Positions 27,095-37,962 are shown, numbered from the stretch's first letter. The stretch is 64,000 nucleotides of DNA from Algoriphagus kandeliae (GCF_004571135.1 NZ_SPSB01000006.1:29758-93757), one strand, 5' to 3'. Notes: a model not told the origin generated them from the sequence alone. Numbers and translations: made by a program.

Positions 27095-27811
27095 ATGGCT
27101 AAAAGCTTGATTTATTCTGTAGTCACCAATAATTATGACAATATAAAACCCGTAAAACCCATTGAGGGATTTGATTTTTGGCTGTTTACTGATCAAGAGG
27201 ATATGAAAGTAGAGGGATGGGAAACCAAGTTGATTCCCAAGTCCGATGATCCTATAAAACAGCAGCGAACTTATAAAATCAAGAGTTGTGAATTTACTGC
27301 TCCCTATGATTTGACTATCTATATGGACGGAAATATGGAGATCATCCAAAGTCCCAAGGAGTTTTTGGATAAGTATTATCGAGGGGGATTTTTGACTTGT
27401 AAACATCCAAAAAGATCTTCATTAAACGAAGAGGCCAAAGAGATTGTAAAGAGGAAAAAGGATTTTCCTGAAAATGTGGAGAGAGCATTAGGATATGCAA
27501 AAGAAGTGGGCTATAAGGATGACTTGGGGTTGTTTGAAAACATGGTTTTAGTAAGAGATAAATCTCCGGCAGTTAAGGCTTTGGAGGACAAATGGGCAGA
27601 AATTCTTTCCAAATATTCTCATAGAGATCAATTGAGTTTACCAATTGCTTCATTTCTCACCAAGGTGCCGGTTCATACACTCCTAAGAGAAGATTTGTTT
27701 AAGTATATAAAGAGAAACCGAGGTCATCATATTTCTCTGAAATTTCGAAATAAGGGGAAAGGTCCTTCCACTAAGCGGAATTTTTTCAAGTGGCTAGGCT
27801 TAAAAAAGTAA
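27095..27811 (+). CDS. DUF616-type (TOD1/MUCI70-like) putative glycosyltransferase
   Basis: A 238-aa protein matching the DUF616 glycosyltransferase-like pattern: N-terminal Y-S-V-V-T-N-N-Y-D, then F-W-L-F-T-D, R-T-Y-K-I-K, and the acidic D-L-T-I-Y-M-D-G-N that likely binds the nucleotide sugar. A conserved C-K-H-P region follows, and the C-terminus is very basic. No signal peptide is seen. The family is related to plant glycosyltransferases, and bacterial members are common in surface-polysaccharide loci. Third glycan-type gene in this stretch, divergent from fkbM. Specific substrate unknown. Confidence 0.75.
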   Translation: MAKSLIYSVVTNNYDNIKPVKPIEGFDFWLFTDQEDMKVEGWETKLIPKSDDPIKQQRTYKIKSCEFTAPYDLTIYMDGNMEIIQSPKEFLDKYYRGGFLTCKHPKRSSLNEEAKEIVKRKKDFPENVERALGYAKEVGYKDDLGLFENMVLVRDKSPAVKALEDKWAEILSKYSHRDQLSLPIASFLTKVPVHTLLREDLFKYIKRNRGHHISLKFRNKGKGPSTKRNFFKWLGLKK

Positions 27812-28005
27812 GGTCAATTCACTGTATTTATTTCTTTATTTTTTTGCAACTGATTAGTTTTTGTTTATGTGTTGATAGGAAAATCCAAATAAAAATTTGC
27901 ATTAATAAAATATCTCAGTAAATTTATTTCGGTGATTAAACAACTTTTGTCAGTTATTCTTTAAAAAAACAGAGGGTAATTCCTTTATTTTCGATTTATA
28001 AGTTT

Positions 28006-28036
28006 TAAAAAATCCGGATTAGCCATCCGGATTTTT
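28006..28036 (+). terminator. Terminator in the 27.8-28.1 kb gap
   Basis: Stem AATCCGGAT/ATCCGGATT (28011-28019 and 28025-28033) preceded by A-rich and followed by T-rich sequence. It probably ends the DUF616 transcript, about 190 bp after its stop. The rest of the gap (27812-28005) is AT-rich and shows no gene. Confidence 0.8.
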
Positions 28037-28076
28037 CTTTTATTTTGAGCACTTATCTTCTAAAAACAATCGACCG

Positions 28077-29099
28077 TTGAGACTCCATTTAGCCCTTTTT
28101 TTTGCAGGTATCTTTTTTTTATCAGGAATGAAAGGTAATGCTCAGACATCGGAATATGATTCGAATTATGTCGAGGTCCATCCGGAGCTATTTGGCTTGA
28201 GGTTATATTTTTCAAAAAAGTATACAAATGTAGCTATCAATGTCCCTGATCAGGATAGGAGGCTGGTATTTCGTCCGAATTCAGGGAATAATTTAGGAGT
28301 AGGGTTTACCTATCAAAAATTCACTTTGAATATTGCCGGGCCACTTTCTTTTTTGAACCCAAATCGGCAAACGGATTTTCCGAAATATTGGGATCTTCAA
28401 GCCCATATGTATCCCAAGAAAATGATTATTGATTTTTTTGGGCAGTTTTATGATGGATTTATCCTAAGTAAGGATCAGTTACAAAATTCTGATCAAGATT
28501 ACTTACGGGAAGATATCAAGCTTCGGAAATACGGTTTAAATGTGAATTACCTGTTTCATGGAGACAAGCTTTCTCTTCAAGCGGCTTTTAATCAATCCCA
28601 TATTCAGAAAAAATCTGCCTTTTCTCCCTTTGTGGGATTTGAGGTGTATGGTGGAAAAGTAACAGGGGATTCATTGTTGATTCCTACCACGGAGCAGCTC
28701 GAATCTGTCAATTTTCAACGAGTCAATTATTTTCAATTTGGTCCAAAAGTGGGAGGAGCAGGAACTTTGGTATTTGGGAAAGGATTTTTCCTGACGGGTG
28801 TTGCAGGGATCAATTTAAGTTTGGGCTATGCAGAATGGCAGAATGGCTCAACCGAAGAAAAATGGGGTGCTTTCCCTACTTTTTTCCTAAGGGGATTCGC
28901 AGGATATAATTCCAGAAGGTTTTCGATAAATGCGAATTATGTGTGGAAAAATCTGGCACTTGTACAAGAGGAACCATTCGACCAGGCTATTAATACTGGC
29001 AATTACCGCATCAATTTCGTCTACAAATTTGGTGTCGGTAAGTCATTTGAAAAGAAATTTCAAAAATTCAATCCTATTCGTTTGATCAGTAAAGATTGA
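28077..29099 (+). CDS. Outer-membrane beta-barrel protein, DUF4421-like
   Basis: A 340-aa protein that seems to start at a TTG codon (28077): no ATG lies in frame upstream, and the first internal ATG (codon 18) would remove the signal peptide. Residues 1-23 form a signal peptide ending G-N-A-Q. The mature region alternates hydrophobic/aromatic and polar residues in many short strands, as in outer-membrane beta-barrels, and ends in basic-aromatic residues. The opening pattern, E-V-H-P-E-L-F-G-L-R-L-Y, resembles Bacteroidota DUF4421 proteins from memory. No specific function is known. Confidence 0.65.
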   Translation: MRLHLALFFAGIFFLSGMKGNAQTSEYDSNYVEVHPELFGLRLYFSKKYTNVAINVPDQDRRLVFRPNSGNNLGVGFTYQKFTLNIAGPLSFLNPNRQTDFPKYWDLQAHMYPKKMIIDFFGQFYDGFILSKDQLQNSDQDYLREDIKLRKYGLNVNYLFHGDKLSLQAAFNQSHIQKKSAFSPFVGFEVYGGKVTGDSLLIPTTEQLESVNFQRVNYFQFGPKVGGAGTLVFGKGFFLTGVAGINLSLGYAEWQNGSTEEKWGAFPTFFLRGFAGYNSRRFSINANYVWKNLALVQEEPFDQAINTGNYRINFVYKFGVGKSFEKKFQKFNPIRLISKD

Positions 29100-29166
29100 T
29101 TGTTTTTGCCTTGGGCTTTCTTTGATTTCATTTAGCTTTGAATAATCAACGAAAACTACTAGCAAC

Positions 29167-30711
29167 ATGGACAATCGATTTGGTATCGCTGAATCTTTGG
29201 AAAGATTAGGAGTAAAATCCAAAAATTTAGGATCTTCTACCGGGGAATCTTGGTTGGATTCCGGAAAAGACTTTTTCTCTTCTGTCTCTCCAGTTGACGG
29301 CTCGATTATCGCACAGGTTCAGGAAACGAGTGCGGAGACCTATGAATCAGTTATTTCCACCGCACAAATGGCATTTGAAAAATGGCGCTTAGTGCCAGCT
29401 CCCAAAAGAGGAGAAATAGTTCGTGAAATTGGCAATGCCCTACGGGAAGTGAAGGCGGATTTGGGCAAGCTTGTTTCCTTTGAAATGGGGAAGTCCTACC
29501 AGGAAGGGTTGGGAGAAGTTCAGGAAATGATCGATATCTGTGATTTTGCTGTAGGTTTATCTCGACAACTTTATGGCCTAACCATGCCATCTGAGCGTCC
29601 AGGACATAGAATGTACGAACAATGGCATCCTTTGGGAATCGTAGGGATTATTTCTGCATTTAACTTTCCTGTTGCTGTCTGGTCTTGGAATGTTGCTTTG
29701 GCTTGGGTTTGTGGAGATGTGACTGTTTGGAAGCCTTCCGAAAAGGCTCCGCTTTCCGGAATTGCTTGCCAGCATATTGTCAGCCATATATTCAAAAAAC
29801 ATGGGATGCCAGAAGGTATTTCAAGCTTGATTGTTGGAGACTATAAAGTAGGAGAGCTGCTTTCTCATGATCCAAGAGTACCATTGGTTTCTGCTACCGG
29901 TTCTACCCGAATGGGTAAATTGGTGGGGAAAGCCGTTGGTGAACGATTAGGAAGAGCCCTTTTAGAATTAGGAGGGAATAACGCTATCATCATTACCGAA
30001 AATGCAGATTTGGATATGGCTATTCGTGGTGCACTTTTTGGAGCAGTAGGCACGGCAGGTCAGCGTTGTACCAGTACAAGAAGGTTGATTATTCATGAGA
30101 AAGTATATGATGAGGTAAAAAACAGGTTGGCTTCTGCTTACAGTAAATTAGTGATAGGAGACCCATTGGATGAGCGAAATCACGTTGGTCCTTTGATTGA
30201 CAGAGCCGCTGTGGAGATGTATTTGAAAGCTATTGAAAAAGTGAAGGAAGAAGGGGGGAAGGCTGTGGTAGAAGGTGGAGTTTTAAGTGGAGCAGGTTAT
30301 GAGTCCGGGTGTTATGTCAAACCGGCGATCTATGAGGCTGAAAATCATTTTGAAATTGTACAGCATGAGACCTTTGCCCCGATTTTATATTTGATCAAAT
30401 ACAAAACTTTCGCTGAAGCAATCGCTCTGCACAATGGCGTGCCTCAAGGACTTTCTTCTGCGATCATGACTACCAATATGCGTGAAGCAGAAACTTTCTT
30501 GTCCGTTGCAGGCTCTGATTGCGGAATTGCCAATGTGAATATTGGTACTTCAGGCGCAGAAATCGGAGGAGCATTTGGTGGTGAAAAAGAAACCGGAGGT
30601 GGTCGCGAGTCAGGTTCGGATGCTTGGAAGGCTTACATGCGAAGACAAACGAATACCATAAATTACTCTACAGAATTGCCATTGGCGCAAGGAATCAAAT
30701 TTGATATTTAA
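29167..30711 (+). CDS. ALDH7-type aldehyde dehydrogenase (alpha-aminoadipic semialdehyde / piperideine-6-carboxylate dehydrogenase)
   Basis: A 514-aa NAD-dependent aldehyde dehydrogenase. Key features are the general base Glu in E-L-G-G-N-N-A, the catalytic Cys in G-Q-R-C-T-S, and the NAD-binding S-A-T-G-S-T-R-M-G. The combination of E-L-G-G-N-N and G-T-A-G-Q-R-C-T-S-T-R-R matches the antiquitin (ALDH7A1/AmaB) group, which oxidises L-2-aminoadipate 6-semialdehyde in lysine breakdown. Length is normal for that group. Substrate is inferred from subfamily. It stands alone; the tRNA-Val promoter begins about 60 bp after its stop. Confidence 0.9.
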   Translation: MDNRFGIAESLERLGVKSKNLGSSTGESWLDSGKDFFSSVSPVDGSIIAQVQETSAETYESVISTAQMAFEKWRLVPAPKRGEIVREIGNALREVKADLGKLVSFEMGKSYQEGLGEVQEMIDICDFAVGLSRQLYGLTMPSERPGHRMYEQWHPLGIVGIISAFNFPVAVWSWNVALAWVCGDVTVWKPSEKAPLSGIACQHIVSHIFKKHGMPEGISSLIVGDYKVGELLSHDPRVPLVSATGSTRMGKLVGKAVGERLGRALLELGGNNAIIITENADLDMAIRGALFGAVGTAGQRCTSTRRLIIHEKVYDEVKNRLASAYSKLVIGDPLDERNHVGPLIDRAAVEMYLKAIEKVKEEGGKAVVEGGVLSGAGYESGCYVKPAIYEAENHFEIVQHETFAPILYLIKYKTFAEAIALHNGVPQGLSSAIMTTNMREAETFLSVAGSDCGIANVNIGTSGAEIGGAFGGEKETGGGRESGSDAWKAYMRRQTNTINYSTELPLAQGIKFDI

Positions 30712-30729
30712 AGAAGAAAAAATATTTAA

Positions 30730-31731
<1,002 letters not shown>

Positions 31732-31735
31732 CATC

Positions 31736-31763
31736 AGCCTCAGAGGAATCTGGGGCTTTTTTC
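31736..31763 (+). terminator. Terminator, third copy, end of the Val array
   Basis: Same hairpin as at 31001 and 31369. It also faces the convergent TonB receptor gene, whose stop lies within about 10 bp. Confidence 0.9.
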
Positions 31764-31771
31764 ATTTTTGA

Positions 31772-33598
31772 CTACTCCAGATTTAGCATAAAGCCAGCTC
31801 TAAACCAGCGTCCTGGCATTTGGACCGTCCCGGCTTCGATGTAATCAGTATTTGTGATATTGGAGGCTTCTGCAAAAAAACCAATTTTTCCAGCTCGATT
31901 ATAGTCAACTCGCATATCCAAAAGGAAATAGGGGTCTTGTCCCATTCGTTCGATATAACGCATTTTGGTATTCCATTCCAACTTATTTCCTAAGCCCAAA
32001 AGCACTCCGCCCAACAGCTGATTTTTAAGGGCGGTTAAAGCATACCTGGTTTCTGTTCCCGGTTGCTCAATCAAATCAGCATTGATGTAATTGTAGGAAA
32101 ACATAGCCTCTTTGACAGAAAAAAGTCTAGATCCATTTGTCCACCGATATGTGAAGGCTAGTTCGATTCCATCAAAGTTCACTTGGTTAAAGTTTTGAGG
32201 TTGCCAAGGAGTGTCTGCGTCAGGTCGGGTCCATTCAATGAGATCATCCGTTTTCCGAATGAAGTATACTGCCTCTGCAAAAAATCTTCCTTCAATCCAC
32301 TTTGCTCCAACTTCAAAATTTTGGGCTTCTTCAGGTAGAAGATTTTCATTACCAATGTTTGTTGGGCCGACGTAGAATAAATCTGTATAGGTTGGGATTC
32401 GAAAGCTTTTTCCCAAACTGGAATATAATCGAAGGGCTTTGGTTGCCTGGAATCCTGCTTCCAATCCTGGGAAGTGTTTCCATCCCCAGTCATCAAAATA
32501 ATTGGAATAAATCCCTGCTCTGAAATCAATTCGATCTCCCAAAGGAATAAACTGTTCCAAAAATATTCCCCCAAGCGTTCGGTTTCTTTCGCCCAAATTG
32601 TTGCTTTCTAGTTTTTCTTCCCGGATTTCAGCTCCAAAACCAGTTTTTCCCCAACTAGACTCCAAGCTTCCGTTTAGTTCCAGAGCATAGGTGTTGGAAG
32701 TATGGTTGTTTTGATAGAATTCAGGTTCATTTCTTCTGAGTCGGTACTCATCATCATTTTTTCTCCAGTATGCTCGTGTATTTAAATAAAGGTTTCGATT
32801 GGAGAAAGTGTGGCTTATAGCTCCTAAGCTTGTCTGAATGTTTTCCCATTGGTCAGGGAAAGCGCTGGTATAAAAACCATTTGCTCCGAAAGTTCTATCG
32901 GTATAAGCAATCATTCCTCGGATAGAATGGTTTTTATTTAAATCCAATCCTCCTTCATAAAAAAGGTTGCTGACTTGATAATCTGAGTTATACCAATGTC
33001 CATTGGATTTATCCCGGGAAAGACTCAAGTTTTGCTTTAATGAACCTAAAGGAAGCGAACCGGCAAAGCTTAATCCCTGCATTCCAAAATCCCCTGCATA
33101 GCCTTGCAATCTCAAGCTACGTTGATCACTCAATTCAGTGATGACATTTACTGCTCCGGCATAGGCATTTTGCCCAAAAATCCTTGCTCCCGGGCCTTTT
33201 AAAACTTCAACTCTGTCAATATTGATAAGTGGAACAGGGATATTCATCATATGATGCCCTGTTTGAGGATCGGTAAGTTTGATCCCATTCAGAAGCATGA
33301 GGGTCTGATTGAACGAGCCTCCCCTAATTCCGATATCCGCTTGAACTCCTGTTACTCCCCGTTGGCGAACATCTACTCCGGGAACGAAAGAAAGGGCTTC
33401 TTGAAGGCTTCTACCGGGGGTAGTTTCCAGCTGAGGTTTGGTTACTACAGATATGTTTCGATTCTGTTTTGAGAAAGGAATTTGAAGTCTGTTTTCCTGA
33501 ATAATGATTTCTTCCAGGTTTTGGGATACAGTATCCACTTGCCCCCAAGCATAGGCCGACGCCAACAATGCTGTGAAGGTCAAAAGTACTTTTCTCAT
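31772..33598 (-). CDS. TonB-dependent outer-membrane receptor
   Basis: A 608-aa TonB-dependent receptor. The ATG at 33598 gives a signal peptide ending A-Y-A-W-G-Q; the frame stays open to 33625 but the extension is not signal-like. A plug domain follows (P-G-V-D-V-R-Q-R-G, then I-R-G-G-S-F, and the R-V-E-V-L-K-G-P-G-A-R segment), then a C-terminal 22-strand barrel. A TonB-box-like stretch (L-E-E-I-I-I) lies just after the signal peptide. Length is that of BtuB-like or siderophore receptors, not SusC. The ligand is unknown; no cobalamin riboswitch was seen upstream. It imports its ligand across the outer membrane using TonB energy. Confidence 0.9.
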   Translation of the reverse strand: MRKVLLTFTALLASAYAWGQVDTVSQNLEEIIIQENRLQIPFSKQNRNISVVTKPQLETTPGRSLQEALSFVPGVDVRQRGVTGVQADIGIRGGSFNQTLMLLNGIKLTDPQTGHHMMNIPVPLINIDRVEVLKGPGARIFGQNAYAGAVNVITELSDQRSLRLQGYAGDFGMQGLSFAGSLPLGSLKQNLSLSRDKSNGHWYNSDYQVSNLFYEGGLDLNKNHSIRGMIAYTDRTFGANGFYTSAFPDQWENIQTSLGAISHTFSNRNLYLNTRAYWRKNDDEYRLRRNEPEFYQNNHTSNTYALELNGSLESSWGKTGFGAEIREEKLESNNLGERNRTLGGIFLEQFIPLGDRIDFRAGIYSNYFDDWGWKHFPGLEAGFQATKALRLYSSLGKSFRIPTYTDLFYVGPTNIGNENLLPEEAQNFEVGAKWIEGRFFAEAVYFIRKTDDLIEWTRPDADTPWQPQNFNQVNFDGIELAFTYRWTNGSRLFSVKEAMFSYNYINADLIEQPGTETRYALTALKNQLLGGVLLGLGNKLEWNTKMRYIERMGQDPYFLLDMRVDYNRAGKIGFFAEASNITNTDYIEAGTVQMPGRWFRAGFMLNLE

Positions 33599-33761
33599 AA
33601 AGATCAATGCGTAATAGTGGGGCAAAGTTGGAGTGTAAAAATTCCTTATCCAATTTTTAGATGGATGTAAAAAATGGTTAATGCTCTATGCACTTGTGTA
33701 AAATAGGCTTGATAATACTCTTCTTGTCCGTACTTTTAAGGAACAAACAAAAAATAGAAAT

Positions 33762-35717
33762 ATGATTAGAAAATTAGCTTTTGGACTGTTGTTTTCGATC
33801 AGTGTTGGGGTCGGTGCCAGTTTAGCCCAACAGGGTTTAGCAAATAATCAGGCAGATTTTGGTGAATTTATTGACCGTAAAGGGACCTACACCCGAACAG
33901 CTTCCGGCAAGCCAAGTGAGAATTACTGGCAAAATGAAGCTGATTATCAAATTGAAGTTACGCTAAATGAAGAGGAGCATGTTCTCAGTGGAAAAGTGAC
34001 TATCGATTACACCAATAATAGCCCCGAGGAATTGGAGTTTGTTTGGCTTCAATTAGAGCAAAACCGATTTACCGAAGATTCCCGAGGAGCTTTGACTACG
34101 CCTATTCAAGGTTATCGCTACAACGGGGATGCTGATGGAGGTTTTGATATTTCTGCCGTTCAGGCCAAAGTCGGATCAAAGGGTTCGATTTCTTCCAAAT
34201 ACTTAATTAATGATACTCGTATGCAGGTTTGGTTTAATGAACCTATTCCGGCAAAAGGAGGGAAAGCCACCATTTCTATGAATTTCTCATTCAAAGTACC
34301 GGAGAAAGGGATGGACAGAATGGGAAGATTGAAAGTAGAAGACGGATGGATTTATGCTTTTGCCCAGTGGTATCCTAAAATGTCTGTATTCGATGACATT
34401 GAAGGATGGAATGTCGAACCTTATTTAGGAGCTGGTGAGTTCTACTTGGAATACGGTGATTTTGATTATAAAGTGACCGTTCCATACGACCACATTGTGG
34501 TAGGATCAGGTAAGTTGATGAACCCAAAAGAGGTTTTATCAAAAGAACTTCAGGATCGCTATGCAAAAGCTCAAGCGAGTGATGAAACGGTTTATTTGGT
34601 TTCTCCTGATGAAATCCAAAACACAGAACTTACCCGTCCTAAGCAGGAGGGAATGATCACTTGGCATTTCCAGATTGAAAATTCTCGTGATGTAGCTTTT
34701 GCTACTTCTAAAACATTTATTTGGGATGCGGCGAAAATCAATTTGCCTAGTGGTAAAACAATTCTGGCTCAATCAGTATATCCTAAAGAATCGGATGGGG
34801 AAGGAGCTTGGTCTAGATCTACAGAATACTCCAAAGCTTCCATCGAGCACTATTCGCAGATGTGGTTTGAATTTCCTTATGAGACTGCTACTAACGTAGC
34901 AGCAGATATTGGGGGAATGGAATATCCTGGCTTGAACTTCTGTAGGTATACTTCCAAAGGTGAAGGGCTTTGGGGAGTGACTGACCATGAATTTGGTCAT
35001 AACTGGTTCCCGATGATTGTCGGAAACAATGAGCGCCGTTATGCTTGGATGGATGAAGGCTTCAATACCTTCATCAATCACTATAGTACCTTAGCTTTCA
35101 ATGATGGGGAGTACTCTTCTAATCTGAATCAAACCCGACGATACAATAATTATTTCCTCAATGACAATCGAGAGGGAATTGATACCTATCCTGATGTGGC
35201 AAGAACCTCCAATTTGGGAATGGTTGCCTACATGAAGCCAGGAATTGGATTGATTATGCTACGGGAGTATATTTTAGGTCCTGAGCGTTTTGACAATGCT
35301 TTCCGATCCTATATCAAGACATGGGCTTATAAGCATCCACAGCCTTCTGATTTCTTTAATCACATGGAAAATGTGGCAGGAGAAAATCTTTCTTGGTTCT
35401 GGAAAGGCTGGTTCTTTGGAAACGGGAATATTGACCTAGCAATTAATGGAGTGGTTCCTTATGCGGGAAATTACGTGGTTGTTCTAGCAAATAAAGGTGA
35501 TATCCCAATGCCGGTGTTATTGGAGATCGAGTTTGAAGACGGAAGCAAGGAGCGTCAAATGATTCCTGTAGAAATCTGGCAGCGAGGCGATACCTGGAAT
35601 CACATGATTAAGACTGATAAAAAAGTTACCTCCGTTACTATTGACCCGGATAAAATACTTCCTGATATCAACTTAGGAAATGACCATTGGCCACAGCCTA
35701 TTTACGACGAAGACTAA
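33762..35717 (+). CDS. M1-family metallopeptidase, exported
   Basis: A 651-aa zinc peptidase with a signal peptide ending S-L-A-Q (about residue 23). The M1 zinc site is H409-E-F-G-H413 with Glu432 in W-M-D-E-G-F-N, 19 residues after the second His. The exopeptidase motif region reads G-G-M-E-Y (384-388) in place of G-A-M-E-N, a common variant in this Bacteroidota subgroup. The N-terminal beta-domain and C-terminal segments match M1 aminopeptidases. It probably trims peptides in the periplasm. It is monocistronic and ends in a strong terminator. Confidence 0.93.
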   Translation: MIRKLAFGLLFSISVGVGASLAQQGLANNQADFGEFIDRKGTYTRTASGKPSENYWQNEADYQIEVTLNEEEHVLSGKVTIDYTNNSPEELEFVWLQLEQNRFTEDSRGALTTPIQGYRYNGDADGGFDISAVQAKVGSKGSISSKYLINDTRMQVWFNEPIPAKGGKATISMNFSFKVPEKGMDRMGRLKVEDGWIYAFAQWYPKMSVFDDIEGWNVEPYLGAGEFYLEYGDFDYKVTVPYDHIVVGSGKLMNPKEVLSKELQDRYAKAQASDETVYLVSPDEIQNTELTRPKQEGMITWHFQIENSRDVAFATSKTFIWDAAKINLPSGKTILAQSVYPKESDGEGAWSRSTEYSKASIEHYSQMWFEFPYETATNVAADIGGMEYPGLNFCRYTSKGEGLWGVTDHEFGHNWFPMIVGNNERRYAWMDEGFNTFINHYSTLAFNDGEYSSNLNQTRRYNNYFLNDNREGIDTYPDVARTSNLGMVAYMKPGIGLIMLREYILGPERFDNAFRSYIKTWAYKHPQPSDFFNHMENVAGENLSWFWKGWFFGNGNIDLAINGVVPYAGNYVVVLANKGDIPMPVLLEIEFEDGSKERQMIPVEIWQRGDTWNHMIKTDKKVTSVTIDPDKILPDINLGNDHWPQPIYDED

Positions 35718-35722
35718 AATGA

Positions 35723-35757
35723 AAACCCGATCAAACTCCATTGATCGGGTTTTTTTA
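35723..35757 (+). terminator. Terminator of the M1 peptidase gene
   Basis: 12-bp stem AAACCCGATCAA/TTGATCGGGTTT (35723-35734 and 35741-35752) with a 6-nt loop and T-run. Confidence 0.94.
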
Positions 35758-36192
35758 TTAAAAATCATCGTTGATTTCCAGCCAATAACCATCCGGGTCT
35801 TGGATGTAAATTTGTCGCACCCCATCTGGTCTGGTCGTGATTTTTCCTTTTTCTCCCGGCCAGTCTTCAAATGGATAATTGGTTGACTTCAGCCTTGCTA
35901 CAAAACTATCCATGTCTGCAATACTGAAACATAAATGGTTTGTCTTGGAGATTTCTTTAGGGACCTTATTAGCCTCGATTAAATGCAAGGCCGCACCTCC
36001 ACCTATATCATACCATGCATGCAATCCATCTTTGAAGGGTTCTTCAATTTCTACCAGATTCAGGATTTTTTCATAAAACTCCATGCTTTCCTCCAGATTA
36101 GAAACATGGACTGCTATGTGATTGACTTTTATTTGTGCGGATAAGGTTTGGGATATCATAAGGATACAAACTGTGAAAATGAAATGCTTCAT
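35758..36192 (-). CDS. VOC-family (glyoxalase-like) protein, exported
   Basis: A 144-aa vicinal-oxygen-chelate protein. The ATG at 36192 gives a signal peptide ending L-S-A-Q; an open frame upstream to 36261 has no such feature. The VOC fold is seen in V-N-H-I-A-V-H-V-S-N-L (first metal His), H-L-C-F-S-I-A, and the C-terminal Q-I-Y-I-Q-D-P-D-G-Y-W-L-E-I. Export to the periplasm is unusual, since glyoxalase I is cytosolic. The substrate is unknown. Confidence 0.82.
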   Translation of the reverse strand: MKHFIFTVCILMISQTLSAQIKVNHIAVHVSNLEESMEFYEKILNLVEIEEPFKDGLHAWYDIGGGAALHLIEANKVPKEISKTNHLCFSIADMDSFVARLKSTNYPFEDWPGEKGKITTRPDGVRQIYIQDPDGYWLEINDDF

Positions 36193-36255
36193 GTGATTTT
36201 GCTCGATTTTTAAACAAAGAAGGTACAGCTTTTTGCTAAAAATCTCCTTGAAATA

Positions 36256-36291
36256 AAACAAAAAAGCTGACCCGATTAAGAGTCAGCTTTC
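36256..36291 (-). terminator. Terminator of the first S41 peptidase gene
   Basis: Stem AAAGCTGAC/GTCAGCTTT (36263-36271 and 36282-36290) that follows the minus-strand gene ending at 36310; on the minus strand it ends in TTTTTG and further T. Confidence 0.85.
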
Positions 36292-36309
36292 ATGTAAAGT
36301 AGTATCTGT

Positions 36310-37962
36310 TTATTCTTCGTTCATGCGACTGAGGTCAGCAGCCATTGCGATTCGGTCTGCTTCATCGAAAAGCTTAATGGCTTGTTGGTAAACCTCATTG
36401 ATGTCATTGATTACCATGTAAAAGGCATCATCGTCATACAATTGTCTACCCAAATGTGCTTTGATCAAAATTTTCAAATAGTCTTTGGACTGATTGAAGT
36501 CTTCTTGGTCAAACTTTACTTTATTTTTCTCTCCGATAGCAATCAAATCTCGTAGCATCGCATCGCTAACTTCATAGCTTCTGTAATATTCCTCAAGACT
36601 CATATCGGCAAAGTCATCTTTGTGTTTGTTGCTGAAGTCTAAAACAAACTCTCTTGAAGAATCTGAATTGAACAATCGAGTAACATACGCCGAGCTGTAG
36701 GTTGTATCTAAAGGAACAAAGTAATCTGGCATGATTCCTCCGCCACCATATACGATTCGGCCTTTCTTAGTCTCGTATTTTAGGCTATCGTTGAATTTGA
36801 TGCTATCCGCTGAGAAAAATTCCCCATGTTCGTAGCGCTCAATCCAATCACGCTCGTAAGCTTCATAATTGGAGTCGTAAGGTTTTTGGATGGATCGTCC
36901 AGATGGAGTGTAATAGCGAGCAATGGTCAATCGGAGTTCTGCGCCATCAGATAGATCAATTGGCATTTGTACCAAACCTTTTCCAAAGGTTCGACGACCT
37001 ACGATTAAGCCACGGTCATTATCCTGAATGGCTCCCGCCAAGATTTCAGATGCAGAGGCAGAACCCTCATTTACCAATACGATCACTGAACCATCTTCGA
37101 ATAGTCCCGGACGGAAAGCGTAAGCCTTTTGACTATACTGTTGAACTTTTCCTTCTTGAGAAACAATCAAATCACGATCACCCAAGATTTCATCTGCGAT
37201 GTTAATAGCGGCTCCCATGTACCCACCAGGATTGCCCTGAAGGTCAATGACTAGCTTTTTCATTCCCTGATTCTTCAAATCAGTGACAGCTTCCTGGAAT
37301 TCATTATAGGTTGTGGCAGCAAATCGAGTGACTTTTATATAACCGATTTCATCATTGATCATGTAAGAAGCATTGATGCTGTATTGAGGAATCTTGTCAC
37401 GGGTGATCTCATAAGTGATCAATTCAGGCTGATTTTTCCGTTTGATGTCGACAATCACTTTAGAACCTTTCGGTCCTCGAAGAAGGTCGAATACATCCCT
37501 GTTGGTAATTCCAATCCCTGCAACCGTCTCTCCATCCACATTAATAATTTGGTCTCCAGATTGGATGCCTAAAGCCTCAGATGGCCCTCCTGTCAAAGGG
37601 GCAACGACATAGATTGTATCGCGAATGATTCCAAACTCCACCCCGATACCATCAAATTCTCCATCAAGTTGAGATTGTGCTAAAGAAGCGTCCCTTGCAG
37701 GAATATAGCTGGAGTGAGGGTCAAGGTTTTCGAGCATTTTGGTGATCCCATATTCAACCAATTCGGTGGTATTGACACTGTCCACATAATCACGGTTGAT
37801 GTAGGTCATAATCTCCTGCATTTTATACAAAGCTGCTCGGAGATCGTTCTGGTTTTTTTCAGGCTCTGCAAAAGTGGCTCCTATCCAAATACCCGCTGAA
37901 ATTGCAAGGGCTAAAAAGATAGGAAGGCGAATTTGAGCTTTGGAATTTTTTGTATTACTCAC
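36310..37962 (-). CDS. S41-family C-terminal processing peptidase (CtpA-like), paralogue 1
   Basis: A 550-aa periplasmic serine protease anchored by an N-terminal hydrophobic segment (about 12-32). A PDZ domain covers about 100-185 and the S41 domain about 200-345. The Ser/Lys dyad is Ser303 in S-A-S-A-S-E and Lys328 in T-F-G-K-G-L, exactly 25 residues apart as in Prc/Tsp. A C-terminal extension of about 200 residues is typical of Bacteroidota CtpA. It processes or degrades exported proteins at their C-termini. A second paralogue of similar length lies at 60678. Confidence 0.94.
   Translation of the reverse strand: MSNTKNSKAQIRLPIFLALAISAGIWIGATFAEPEKNQNDLRAALYKMQEIMTYINRDYVDSVNTTELVEYGITKMLENLDPHSSYIPARDASLAQSQLDGEFDGIGVEFGIIRDTIYVVAPLTGGPSEALGIQSGDQIINVDGETVAGIGITNRDVFDLLRGPKGSKVIVDIKRKNQPELITYEITRDKIPQYSINASYMINDEIGYIKVTRFAATTYNEFQEAVTDLKNQGMKKLVIDLQGNPGGYMGAAINIADEILGDRDLIVSQEGKVQQYSQKAYAFRPGLFEDGSVIVLVNEGSASASEILAGAIQDNDRGLIVGRRTFGKGLVQMPIDLSDGAELRLTIARYYTPSGRSIQKPYDSNYEAYERDWIERYEHGEFFSADSIKFNDSLKYETKKGRIVYGGGGIMPDYFVPLDTTYSSAYVTRLFNSDSSREFVLDFSNKHKDDFADMSLEEYYRSYEVSDAMLRDLIAIGEKNKVKFDQEDFNQSKDYLKILIKAHLGRQLYDDDAFYMVINDINEVYQQAIKLFDEADRIAMAADLSRMNEE

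Noticed and set aside
33599..33761. Cobalamin riboswitch upstream of the BtuB-like receptor
   Set aside because: The gap is only about 160 bp and no B12-box or riboswitch pattern was seen.
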